Made by a program: the position numbers and the translations under genes. DNA of 64,000 nt from Sabethes cyaneus. Lineage: Eukaryota > Arthropoda > Insecta > Diptera > Culicidae. The notes below the pieces were generated by a model. The model worked only from the letters and a program-made list of their open reading frames with translations. It was not told the origin of the DNA and did no database searches. The stretch is taken from the NCBI RefSeq assembly GCF_943734655.1, contig NC_071353.1, positions 79,122,909 to 79,186,908 of the forward strand, given 5' to 3'. Below, one piece after another: positions 44,368 to 55,044 of the stretch; position 1 is the first letter of the stretch; each line of letters begins with the position of its first letter.

Positions 44368-46387
44368 TATAATAATCATGGTGCAAGCCGGTGGAACAGG
44401 CGCCACGGAGGTTATTCTGGAACACCTAGGGGACACTTTAGTAACCCAGGGTAACTATGAATTTAATGTAATATTAAACACGACGCAAATCAATAATGAC
44501 TTGAACAAGTTGCGTATAGTAATGGAAAATTGGTACGAGATGTGTAGTAAATTGGAACTAGATTTAAGACAGTTACACTGTATACCAATTTACGAGAAGC
44601 AAGAAGAAATGCTAAGAAAATTTACAGAAACCCAGAACTACATAAAATTATTTTTCGGAGGAAGCAGGTGCAAAAGGTCATGGACATTTTGGAACGACAT
44701 GGACGACAATGATAGAGTAAGAGTCGACAAAAACCTGGACAAACTCAGACATAACGAAGAACAAATTAAAGACACCACAGACCACCAAACAGCAGCGTTA
44801 GAAGAGATGTACAAAATAGTAAATAAATCCGTCATAACAATTGACGAGGAAGCTATGCAAATAAACAAAAAAATATCCATTCTTCAAGAAAAAGTAGGAA
44901 TGGACGCAAAATTTGTAGAAAGTATTAAACAGAAAATGTATGTAGAAACAAGTTTAATGGGATTAATATTTTGGATAGAGCGTCTAATAACGAAAATTAA
45001 AGACCAACAAAACCAGATCTTAGACTTAGTACTAGGAAAAGATAAAACACAGGTCATATTCTCAATTTTGGGACCAAATTTTATTGAAACATATCTCGAC
45101 GAACAAAATTTAGACTTACCAGGTGACTTAAATATTCCGAAACGCACAAATGGCGGTATAGACGCTGCCATAATACAGCTCATGGATTTCGATTTCTCTT
45201 TAAACCAGAAGTTTGAAATTAAAATAGTATTCAAGGTGCCATTAGTTAAAAGAGAACCACTTACAACCAGACGGGTGATAATAGAGCCACATGTGAACGG
45301 GTCAATTGTCACAATGGTAGAAGTAAATAAAGATACAATCCTGAACATAAAGGATTCAAATTGGGGTTACATACTAAGCTACGATGAATGGAACAGATGT
45401 ACAAAACTGGGAGATATAAAAGTATGCAATTCAACAGCTAAAGAAGAAAATCTCAGGGAAAGCGATGAATGCTTGGTACACATAATCTTCAGGAACAATA
45501 CAAGTAACTGCAAGAAAAAAAGCTTCAAGACTAAGCATGATCTATGGTTCTCGACAGGGGATCGAAATATTTGGAAATATGTAAGCCCACAGACAATCGT
45601 TGTAAATATCTCACAAGGAAATAGTTCAACAAATATTAAAGTAACCGGAAACGGGGAATTTCAGTTAAAACCAAATATGAGTATCCAGACGGAAAACGTA
45701 AAATTAAGCTATTTCAATGAATTTGAAAACCCAAAACTATATTCGAAATACGAAGCAAACTTGGGGAATATAACAGTAGAAGAATGGAAAGAAGAATTAC
45801 TCCCCATTGTTAACGTATCGGAAAAAGTGTACTCTTATGTAGATAAACAGAAATTATTTGAAATAGGAGTGGACATAAACCATCTTAAAGCTAGAAAAAC
45901 ATTATTAGAAAATTTAATTTACGCACCGTATAAATACCCATGGTGGTTTTCATCAGGGACAGTAATATTAGGGGTCATTTTACTGGGGGTTTTAGCTTGC
46001 CAATTAAGAGGAAAAATAACTTGTTGTGAAAAAAATTACAGCAAAGACAATGAAATAGCGAGTAGGAAAAACAGGTCGGACATAAAAATCGAAATAGTGA
46101 GACAAGGCAACACGGAAAAGGAGCCATTTGAAAAGAATATAAATAGGGAAAGGGAAGACTATACAGAATCGGAAGGTATATATTTAGAACCGATAGCACA
46201 TATCATAAACGAACGTCAAAATAGAAGTTTAAGGCGACAAGGGAACCTTAGGGGCACCCCGGACCAAAGAGAAACAGAATTCGGTGAAAATAGAATAAAC
46301 AATATTAAGAAGATCGACATAAAGAAAGAAAAGAACTCTACAGACGGGAGAGAAAGGAACTTCAAGTACGGACCAACCGTATATTAA
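44368..46387 (+). CDS. env: Env-like glycoprotein with C-terminal membrane anchor
   Basis: The ORF starts at ATG 44378 (669 codons) and is open upstream to the splice acceptor. A basic RCKR motif near residue 95-98 could be a furin-type cleavage site; a charged helical segment follows (residues about 105-190). Several N-x-S/T sites are seen. A hydrophobic anchor of about 22 residues lies near 521-543 (nt about 45940-46003), with a long charged, presumably cytoplasmic, tail. This layout fits the F-like envelope proteins of insect errantiviruses. A signal peptide appears only if the upstream exon (37118-37176) is spliced on. The gene is not broken. Assignment to the F-like family is by architecture and context. 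Confidence 0.75.
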
Positions 46388-48432
46388 ATAGGAACAAAAT
46401 CAAGAAGCAGGGTGAACAAGAGCGAGGAGAAGTCGAAACCGGATAGACAGGAACGAACATATAATAATGGCTTAACCTTTACGAGAAGGGGGATTTCAAA
46501 ACTTTCTATTCTTTTATTAACAGTTTATATTTTCCAGGAAATCCTCAGAGTAGGGAAGCGGACGCGCGAACCTCTGATCGGAAGGGGGAGAGAGAGATGC
46601 AACTATGCAAACGGAGAAGAGTAAGTAAGTCTTTCCGGCTAAGGCTAGGAAAGGAAGGTAGAGTATATTTTGGCATAAGGAGAAAAATAAATTAGTTAGA
46701 GTTAAATAGAACGGAAACTAATTTGTTTTAAGGTTATAAAGTTTTAAAGTTTTAAAATAAGATAGTTTGTTTTTCTCCGAAGCCTTACAGTTTGCACTTT
46801 TTTTTTATTACTCTTTTATTTTTTGCAATTTTTTTTGTTGTGTAGTAGATTCGAAAAAAAAAATGTTTTTTTAGAAAGTTACAATAATATTTTAAAGGTT
46901 AAAGTTAAAACATACTTTGAAAATTGAAGATTAAAGAAAGGAGAGTAACAAGTATGGCTCCATAGAAGAATTAAAAGAAAGGAGAGGAACAAGTATGACT
47001 CCGTAGAAGAATTAAAAGAAAGGAGAGTAACAAGTATGACTCCGTAGAAGAATTAAAAGAGGGAGAGGAACTCCCGATAGAAAATTGAAAGTGATATTAC
47101 GGTTAGTGACATAAGAAAAACGTTCAATAGAAACGGTAGATAAAATGTAATTTAATGTAATTCGGTGAACAAATTGAAAGTAATAAAGAACAGAAGTAAA
47201 TTATATCAAAGGCGTGAAGAGTACGATAAAACCATAAGTCGCCATAAAATATTAATGAAAAAGAAATTAAATTAAGTGCGTAATTCCGTTATTAACGTTT
47301 AAATGTAAACCAATCGCAGAGAAAAGGACAATAAAATTCGGTGCGATCGAAGCATCACAGCAAAGTCAGAAACTTTTAATTTTCTTTTGTGATTGGTATA
47401 GATTTTTGTTTTCGCGAGTGTAGATATAAGAAATGAAGATCAGTGAGACCAGCAGCCGGAAGACGACCCGAGACGAGGGAAGACAGCCTGCAGTACGAGT
47501 AACGGTGAGCTCAAGCTTGGAGAGTTCTCACAGGCGCGAGAGGAGAAAGGACTGTGGGGAACAACGAGTGTAGACGGCCCAGGAATACGTAACAGTACAC
47601 CAGAACCAGGCGAATTCCGATACAAGAGGTTTCCGGATTCAGTGTGAGGGCAACGCACTACACCAAATAATTAATAGGGGCGATGCAGATATCGCAAAGA
47701 CCACAGCCCGGCAAATAGTACAAGAAGTAAAACGCAATTAAAACGCAATTCAGGTGGGATTAGAATCTATTTCCCAAATCGGGTGAACATACACTATACA
47801 CCCTACACATATACACTATAACTATACAGTGTGCATCAGAAAACGTAAAGGTGGTCAAGCATAGAACTTGGCATTATTAATACACCGCGAACCACAATTT
47901 CGTCCAGCTAATAGACGAATGCTATCACAGTTCAGTATCAATAATACGAAGTATTAGTACGATATACGAAGTACGGAGAGTGGAAGCCATTACTCCGCCA
48001 ACCTCTTGGATAAATAACCGAATAGAATTAGGCAACGTGAGAAGCGAAGGCGAGGAACAGAAGAAACGGAACCACAGCAACAACTTACGATCTCCAGCGG
48101 GCGACTCTGCACTCAATGTTTCCCCGTTCTTCCCCACTCAAGCCATACAGCACCATTTTCCGACCCGAATTAAGAATAAATTGAAGACGCCAGCAGCGCC
48201 GCGGGGACGAGCTCCAGAATAGTGTTTAAGACAAATTGTATTACATATTATATTACACATTATATTACATAGTTGAACAACATACAACATAACAAATTAT
48301 CTGGCAGTAGTCCACAATAGGGAAGTTTTTACCCCCGAAGAAGAAAGAGAGAGAGAGAGTTAAAATTTTCCAGCTAACGTACCCTCGCAAAATCTGTTGA
48401 CAAATTCTGCGACCTCATTCGGAAGGGGGATC
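46388..48432 (+). other. 3' untranslated region of gypsy/errantivirus-like element
   Basis: About 2 kb without a convincing gene. It contains a 41-bp tandem repeat (46933-47060) and short TATATTACA-type repeats (about 48238-48275). The purine-rich GGAAGGGGGA (48421-48430), two bases before the LTR, is the likely polypurine tract. A 70-codon frame at 46412-46624 with a hydrophobic middle is probably spurious. Confidence 0.65.
46933..47060 (+). repeat. 41-bp tandem repeat, 3 units
   Basis: AGTATG recurs at 46951, 46992 and 47033, within near-identical 41-base units containing GGAGAGTAACAAGTATG and GTAGAAGAATTAAAAG. Confidence 0.9.
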
Positions 48433-49039
48433 TGCAGCGTCAGTGCCCAGTACGGGTAACATTGACCACCGGTGGCCGCGACGGTTACCATTGACCGAAG
48501 CTACGCGACAGCGAAAGTTTTACCTTTCGGTACGGCCGTAAGGTTTAGTTCTATGCCAGGCTCAGGGGCACGCGCAAATGTTTGCACATGGAAAATAACA
48601 AACATTGTACGTCGAACGTGCGATGGGAGTTAGCTTAGTACATGTGTGAGAAGTTTCGCGCGCCAACTGGGACTCTCATAGAACTTAAGTTCCGCTCTAC
48701 TCTCTCTTTGTTTTTCTCAGCAGCTGCTCTAGTACTTCTTGCTACGAGCAATTAAAAGCTGTTATAAATACGGGCGGCAACGCCACGAGCAAGGGTGTAA
48801 TGATAATTTAAAACCTCAAGCAGAGGTTTGTAGAGGTACAACTGTATGTAGAGGTAGTGTGTTTTGGAAGCTACACAATTACTCAGCTTACAACAGTTTC
48901 AACGTTGTTTTCAGATTAGTTAGTGACTTACTGTGTAATTTATTTATCGAGATACATTATTTTTAAATTTCAAATAAATGTCAGATTCAACTACATAACC
49001 ATTCTTAATAGTACTTAGACTGAGTGGGATTCAGCTACA
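48433..49039 (+). repeat. 3' LTR of gypsy/errantivirus-like element
   Basis: 607 bases, no visible difference from 36333-36939; ends CTACA and is followed by the TTGC duplication at 49040-49043. Confidence 0.95.
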
Positions 49040-49897
49040 TTGCGCGTTGCGTGCGGCTACCGTACCATATCGTTGGATGCGATTAGAATTATTGCAGCCA
49101 TGATTCCAATATGCATACTCCTAGGTGAGGATATCGAGTGCCATAGGCAGAGGATCGTCAGGGGCGCTAGGGATAGAGTTAGGCTGGACTCTATTAGGCG
49201 TTGGCAGGCGGAATGGGATCGCACCGACCATGGCAGGTGGACCCATAGGCTGATCCAGAACATATCGTCCTGGATCGGCAGAGGACATGGTGAGGTAAAC
49301 TTTTTCCTTACCCAGTTTCTGTCGGGACATGGATGCTTTAAGAAGTATCTACATACGCGCGGGCGGGTAGATTCACCCTTTTGCCCCGTTTGCACGGTCG
49401 CCGAGGAAACGGCGGAGCATGTGATTTTTCACAGCCCGCGGTTTACGTCCATTCGGCGGGCGATGCTTGCGGTCGTTGGGGAAGACACCAACGCCGACAA
49501 CATTGTGCAGAGAATGTGCGCTGCGCAGCGCGCATGGGGTACCGTCGATAGGGCGGTAACGGTGGTGATAACGGAGTTGCAACGACAGGGCCTGACATAG
49601 CTTGCTATGGTTAGTAATGGGCTGATTGGGCAGCCCAGGCCCTAGGCGAAGGGTAGTGACGGAATGAAATGACAAGGGTGTTGTGTGAACCCACACACGC
49701 AACGAATAAGTCGGAGTGCTTAGGCACGTCCTCCCTCCTGAAGTAAAACCTAACGGTAGTTCCGGGAGGGGTTCAATAACGGGCAGCAGGATAGTTTTTA
49801 GTAGGTAGGCGCATGTTGGCACCATGTGAATCCTATTCGGCACCGTGAAGGTGCTGTCTATGGAGATTTTCTCCCTGCATAAACAATACAAAAAAAA

Positions 49898-49975
49898 CCG
49901 ATTTAATCCACCTATTGGTAAAAGAAACCTTTGTTATACCATCTCATTTGTCATTTGAGTTAGAATTCGACACGT
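49898..49975 (-). repeat. Palindrome-start repeat family, 3'-end fragment
   Basis: On the minus strand it shows the family end: TATAACAAAGGTT, a diverged mini-hairpin and GGATTAAATCGG followed by a T run. That T run merges with the A tail of R1-clade copy 3. It is truncated at about 49975. Confidence 0.75.
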
Positions 49976-50230
49976 AGTGATGTCCGATTACTTCTCAATT
50001 AATCGAACTAATCGATTATCCGCTAAAATAATCGATTAATTTTTAATCGATTGCTTTGTGTTTCGATTAGTAGATAATCGATTAACTGGCCCATCGATTA
50101 TGCCGGATTATTTAAAATTTTATTGTCTGACAATTTCTAACAAATTTAATTATTACAGTGGCAGGCGCTTACCTTCTAAATTAACCACACGCAATCAGCC
50201 AGTTCGTTGGTTTCGAGGTACGATGCTGAT
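49976..50230. other. AT-rich stretch with recurring ATCGATTA words
   Basis: TAATCGATTA-like words recur about ten times between 49990 and 50105. The rest (50110-50230) shows no gene or recognisable LTR, although a 3' LTR of the neighbouring minus-strand element would be expected here. Confidence 0.5.
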
Positions 50231-52495
50231 TTAAGAAACCATGTTCTTTATTCTCTCTTCTTCACTAGTATTTTCCTCCGTTTCCAATCTATGTTCGCGA
50301 CCTCTGCCTACGATTTCGTGTCCGAAAATCACTCTATGTGGGATGAATTTAGTTGATGAATGAATGCTGTTGTTTAGGGCGTATTCCGCCTCCGAAATTT
50401 TCTGATCCCACAGGCGTTAGTCAGATCGAACGTAAGTACGAATCATCGCATTAACGGTTCTGTTTAGACGTTCCACTGGGTTCGCTTGACTACGATGTCG
50501 CGCGTTCGCCCAGTGTTGAATCTCGTATTTGCTTAACAGGGTTTGGAACTCCTTTGACTGAAAAACGGTTGCATTATCAGATATCACAAATTGCGGAACC
50601 GAGAATCTTTTAAACCATTTCTCCTCGAAAATGCTGCATATACTACTTGACGCAATCTTCTTTACCGGCACAAGACGACAGTACTTAGAGAAAAGATCAA
50701 GAATGACCAATAAGTGCGCATTGCCTTGTTTGCTGCGGGGAAGGGATTGGATGTAGTCCAGGTATACAATTTGAAATGGTCTAGAGGCAATCCGTTGTTT
50801 TCCCATTTCTGGAGAAGTCGACACAGTTGAGTGTTTATTTTCTTTGCATGACCTACACTCACGGATGTAGTTTTTTAAATCCGCGCTCATGCGTGGCCAG
50901 TAAAACCGTCTCTTCACCTTTTCTATGCACTTCTCGAAACCAATGTGCAGATTTCCATCGTGTTCCTCCATCATGACCGCCAGTCGTTTCGATTCAGGAA
51001 CACACTCCTTCCACTCGAATCGGTAATCGAGCACATCTGATTTGGCTGACACAAACTTATACAAGACTCCGTTGGTAACCCGGAAGTCTAAATACTTTTC
51101 TGGATCCTCTTTTACGGCCGTGTACAAGTTGGTGTACCAGGTATCTTTCGACGTTGCGTCTACTGCCTCTATGGACCGTGAAAGGGCATCAGGCACTATA
51201 TTGTCCTTGCCTTTTCTATGTTTCACCTCCATATCATACTGTTGGAGGGTTATGCTCCACCTACTTAGCCGTGACGATGACCTCCACTTCGCTTTCATTA
51301 TAAATGATAAAGCTGAAGAGTCGGTCACTAGCGTGAAATGTGTGCCTTCGATGTAGCATCGGAATTTTTCGATACAACGTAACGCCGCCAGTCCTTCCTT
51401 TTCTGCAGCGTGGTAACTCAGCTCAGCTCCTTTTAATTTTTCAGAATGTTAGGCCGTTTTGTATTTGAGTCAAAACTCCCGCAAGGGCAGTATCGCTTGC
51501 ATCCGTTTGTACGCAAAACGGTGCGCTGAAATCTGGGTTGCTCATCACAGGAGCTGAGATTAGCCTTTCTTTGATGGCATTGAAAGCTTCATTTGCTGCG
51601 TTATTCCACTGCACTCTCTTCGGTTTGTCTTTGAGCAAATCGGAGAGAGGTGCAGTCAATTTGCTAAATTTATCGATAAACCTGCGGTAGTAGTTTACCA
51701 TACCGAGGAATCTTCTTAATGACCGTACCGAGGTTGGGACCTCATACCCTAGGATCGCTTGAATTCGATCTGGGTTGGGTCTGAGTCCTTCTCTAGACAA
51801 AATGTACCCCAGGTACGGAAGATACACAGATTGGCTTTCTTTAAGCGCAGGGCAAGCTTCTTTAATTTTTGCAAGTGGTCCTCGAATGAGTGACTGACCA
51901 CCACGATATCGTCCAGATAGACGAAAATGGACGGTTCTAGCTGTCCATTACCGAGCACTCGATCCATCAGTTTGCTTAACGTCGCTGGGCTATTTATCAA
52001 GCCAAACGGCAAGCGGGTAAATTGATACAAGCCTTTACCTGGTACCGAGAACGCAGTGTACCGTCTCGACTCGTGATTCCATGGTACTTGTAGAAAAGCT
52101 TGTGTCAAATCTATTGTAGATAAATATCGGAATGGACCCGAGTGGCTTAATATTCTATTTTGATGCGGAAGCGGATACGCATCACGTTTGGTACGTTCAT
52201 TTAGCTTCCTAGCATCGAGGCACAATCTTACTTCTTCGCTGTCACGTTTTTTTACTGGTACGATGGGTAACGCCCAGTCTGAGTTAGAGGGTTCAATGAT
52301 GCTGTCTCGTATCATGTTATCCACTGCGTGATGTATTTTGTTTTATATCTGCGGACTCCACGGGTATGGATTTGTCCTAACCGGATCCGCTTTTTGATAC
52401 TCCTCCTTCAGCACAGTATGATGTTCAATTAGATCTGTTTTTCCGAAATTCCCCGGGCTGGCTACTAAAAATAATCGTTTGACTTGCTCTAACTG
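50231..52495 (-). pseudogene. pol: Gypsy pol: RT, RNase H and integrase (pseudogene)
   Basis: From right: the RT lead (52495-52325, with a stop near 52352), RT core (52324-51800) including LCLDARKLNERT, the YLDDIVV active site (about 51913-51935) and a frameshift near 51820. The thumb and RNase H (TDASDTALAGVL, about 51480-51515) follow, a second break near 51440, then RNase H end. The integrase has its HHCC finger (about 50840-50960) and catalytic D (YLDYIQ), D (ISDNATVF) and E (NPVERLNR). A TAA at 50417-50419 interrupts integrase; the same frame continues (WDQKISEAEYALNNS) to a final stop at 50231. Non-functional. Confidence 0.85.
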
Positions 52496-53080
52496 TCATA
52501 TCTGATCCGCGTTTAGGCATTCTTCATTTCTAGCTAAATTTACATTTCCTTCATCTATGGCATCAATGGTTTGATGGACTGATGGACGAATTCCAAATTT
52601 CTGCCAAAAGTCGTAACCTAAAACACACCTGCGACTCAATTTTGGGGCTACTAACACTGGTGAGATTTTGGTTTCGCCATTAAATGTTATTGGTACATCT
52701 ACGCAACCTTCTACCTCTAGATTTTGCCCAGCGGCGGTTTTGAGACTGACGATCGTGGGTTTCATTTTTAATTTTAACATGCTAACTAACTTTTTTCCTC
52801 CCATTCCTAACACTGTTCTAGCCGCTCCACTATCTAACAAACCGAGCACAGAAATTCCTAGCATGTCGACTTTTGCGAATGGTCTGGGATCATTACTCAG
52901 AGTAACGAGCATTATTGCAATCTCCTTATGTGTTTCTACCTCTTCACTCACTCGCGAATAGCCTAGCTGCATCAGAGTTTCGGCAGGATCAGTATTGGTT
53001 TTATCGTGAGGTCTTGCGAATTTAGGTTGTTGACTAACTCGCCTCACTGAGTAGTTTTCCTGTCGTTTTTTGCCTGGCAA
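52496..53080 (-). CDS. Gypsy aspartic protease region
   Basis: A 194-codon open frame containing the retropepsin signature LLDSGAART (about 52826-52852) and a C-terminal RRCVLGYDFW motif (about 52610-52640), the usual retropepsin flap-to-end layout. It would cleave the polyprotein. The first residues overlap the end of the zinc-cluster region in another frame, so the true amino boundary is not the ATG. It is part of a dead element. Confidence 0.7.
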   Translation of the reverse strand: MPGKKRQENYSVRRVSQQPKFARPHDKTNTDPAETLMQLGYSRVSEEVETHKEIAIMLVTLSNDPRPFAKVDMLGISVLGLLDSGAARTVLGMGGKKLVSMLKLKMKPTIVSLKTAAGQNLEVEGCVDVPITFNGETKISPVLVAPKLSRRCVLGYDFWQKFGIRPSVHQTIDAIDEGNVNLARNEECLNADQI

Positions 53081-53625
53081 TATGGACAGATGTTCGAAGG
53101 AAAATCAGGAAATCCACAACGTTCGCAAAAGACATTTCGTTCCTTGGGGCACTCGTTATGGCTATGTCCTTGCTCATGGCAATTAAAACATTCGCCACGT
53201 TTAACTGGAATGTATGCTTTCACGATTCGTTGGAGAGCACTGGTTCCGCTTGACCCTGGAACTTGGCCGTCTGCTCGTTGTGTGATTGCTGGGTTTCGTT
53301 TCTGTTGTATTGCCTGATTGGCTTCATATCTGTTCTTTTGTTGCAGGTTTGGTGTTTGGTGTTGTTCTAGTTTCCTTTGCCCGTTTCTATTAAACTCTGG
53401 TCTAAAGTTTTGGCATTGTTTTCGTCCTTCTTGCTGTTAGTCTACGAAACGATTTTCCTGACGTGGTTGATACTGTCTATGTTGTCCTACTTCATCAATT
53501 TGTATCGGTCTCGGTGAGAATCTGCTCTCTCTTCTCTGGTACATTTGCCAATTTATTGCATCAAACCTCTTTCCAAATTCTTTCATTTTGCAAATTGACG
53601 AGATGTTGGCTGCGAGCATGGCAAA

Positions 53626-55044
53626 TGGGATGGGAACTATCATTAAAATTCGCTACTGATAACTATCAGTAATTTCAGTACGTTACTGATAACTATCAGT
53701 AAATATCAGTAATTTTACTCATCAGGGCATTGAAGTAAAAAATGGAAAATTGTAATATTATAACTGCGTTTTTCATTGTAAGTTTTCTTTGTAATTTACC
53801 AAGCTGGTTTTATGGAGGCTCGCACAACTACGAACCAGATTTTTACCACCCAGCAAATATGCTGGGAGCACATCATACCTACGCATGACATGAATCAGTC
53901 GATCAAGACCAGCAATTGCACTTACTGGATGAACACGGTTTCCAAGATAAACTGACGCTACTGATCAGAGCTATTGGATCGAGTGGTGTGTTTCGTGCAC
54001 ATCTCAGGGACACACCCGTCGAGACACGGCGAGGGTTGAGACAAGGTGACAAGATGACTGATATCATAGCTATGAACCTTGCGATGGTGGAGGCAACCTA
54101 CGCCAGGTTGAAGGCAGTAGTCTAGGAAGATCAGATTAATAATAAATACGTCAAAGATCACATACATGAAAGGAAGAGGCTCTAAGGAACCAAACGCGTG
54201 CCTCTCACGGATGGTAACCCTCGACGGCGACGAACTAGAAGTGGTAGATGAACTCGTTTATTTTGGATTGCTGGTGACCGTGGACAACATTAGTAAGGCA
54301 ATCCAGCGGCGCAATCAAGCGGGAAAACGAGCTTACTTTGCCCTTCGCTATACGCTACGATCAAGTAGCATATGCTACCGTACAAAGCTGATAATGCACA
54401 AATCTTTTATTAGGTCAGTAGTTCTTTATGGACTTGTAAGGTCGCTCACAGAGGATACACGCGCCCTTGCCGTGTCCGAACGAAAGGGTACTGCGGATAC
54501 TTGGCGGAGTTCAAACTGAAAGCGAAGAGTGGTGGAGACGTATTAATCACGAGCTACAGGCATTGTTTGGAGAGAATCCCATCGTACATTTGGCGAAAGT
54601 CAGTAGGCTACGGTGGGCCAGATGCGTCGTGAGAATGTCGGACGATAGTGCGACGGAAACAGTTGTCTTCGACAATCTTACTGGCATCAGGAACAGGGGC
54701 TCAATGTGCAAGATGGCACGATCATGTCGAAAGTGATTTGTGACTTTTAAGACGACTGGAAAATTAGCGACGAGTGGCCAAAGTTCGAGTTAAATGGAGG
54801 TGACTGCTTGAATCAGCGCGAGCTACCCCGGCTTTAGGCTACTGACGATGACTACAATATATTGTGTCATCCCCGTTTGTCGTACGCAACTACCGACTAA
54901 TAAGTTTAATCCAATTAATTTTTCTAACGGGACAACGTGTAACTATATCAGTAAATATCAATAATAGTGAAACCTTACTGATACTTAGTGATATTATTGC
55001 TTACTGATAACTATTAGTAGTTAATGATAGTTTTCCCATCCCTA
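53626..55044 (+). mobile_element. hAT-like non-autonomous element A carrying an RTE fragment
   Basis: Ends TGGGATGGGAACTATCATT and the complement of TAGGGATGGGAAAACTATCA. Flanked by an 8-bp near-duplication ATGGCAAA/ATGGCAAT (53618-53625, 55045-55052). Eight-base duplications and a TAGGGATGGG-type end fit hAT elements. Subterminal ACTGATAACTATCAGT palindromes recur at both ends. The interior (about 53811-54830) is a degraded RTE reverse transcriptase, not a transposase. Confidence 0.8.
53811..54830 (+). pseudogene. RTE-clade reverse transcriptase fragment inside hAT-like element A
   Basis: Pieces in different frames match RTE RT order: QAGFMEARTTTNQIFT (about 53800-53855), LLDEHGFQDKLTLLIRAIG (53919-53975), TRRGLRQGD (about 54027-54053), then LEVVDELVYFG (about 54236-54270), AGKRAYFALRYTLRSS and the C-terminal segment RLRWARCVVRMSDDSA (about 54606-54654). 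The FADD active-site region is missing. It cannot encode an enzyme. Confidence 0.75.

Larger units (their letters stand above)
36333..49039 (+). mobile_element. Gypsy/errantivirus-like LTR retrotransposon with gag, pol and env, very young
   Basis: Two 607-base LTRs, TG...CA-bounded and identical as far as I can see by eye, flanked by the 4-bp duplication TTGC (36329-36332 and 49040-49043). The internal order is leader, gag, pol, env and a 2-kb 3' UTR. It is inserted in ORF2 of R1-clade copy 3. Identical LTRs imply recent insertion, yet pol carries one nonsense codon. Env with a membrane anchor and a spliceable 5' exon makes it errantivirus-like; whether it was ever infectious cannot be judged from sequence. 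Confidence 0.93.
23904..49600 (+). pseudogene. R1-clade ORF2 pseudogene (copy 3), in three separated pieces
   Basis: The pieces are 23904-25949, 36221-36332 and 49040-49600. The first holds the endonuclease start (ATG 23904, INLNHCETAQELL), the GGDFNAW core, and RT as far as the FADDIVLTVVG block and KTEA. The second holds the thumb segment (ASVAMSVLRYGAPAW). The third holds the C-terminal CCHC-like region, with one cysteine codon changed to serine (HFHC to HFHS near 49430). Earlier damage includes frame changes near 23940-24110, a TGA at 24155-24157 in the endonuclease and a 1-base insertion near 25048. The whole is dead, independently of the two big insertions. Confidence 0.82.
21584..49897 (+). 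mobile_element. R1-clade non-LTR retrotransposon, copy 3 (longest, split by BEL and gypsy insertions)
   Basis: Element parts are 21584-25949, 36221-36332 and 49040-49897. It has a 5' UTR (21584-22484), ORF1, ORF2, a 3' UTR (49601-49889) and an A tail (49890-49897). A BEL/Pao element (25950-36220) and a gypsy-type element (36333-49039) interrupt ORF2. Relative to copy 1, about 229 bases of ORF2 (17303-17531) are missing at the BEL insertion. It begins directly after the 22-bp target unit; its 3' flank is a different repeat (49898 on), so no 3' target copy is seen. Confidence 0.85.

Noticed and set aside
46412..46624. Small ORF after env with a hydrophobic middle (70 codons)
   Set aside because: Short, within the 3' UTR, with no known counterpart; could be chance in this composition.
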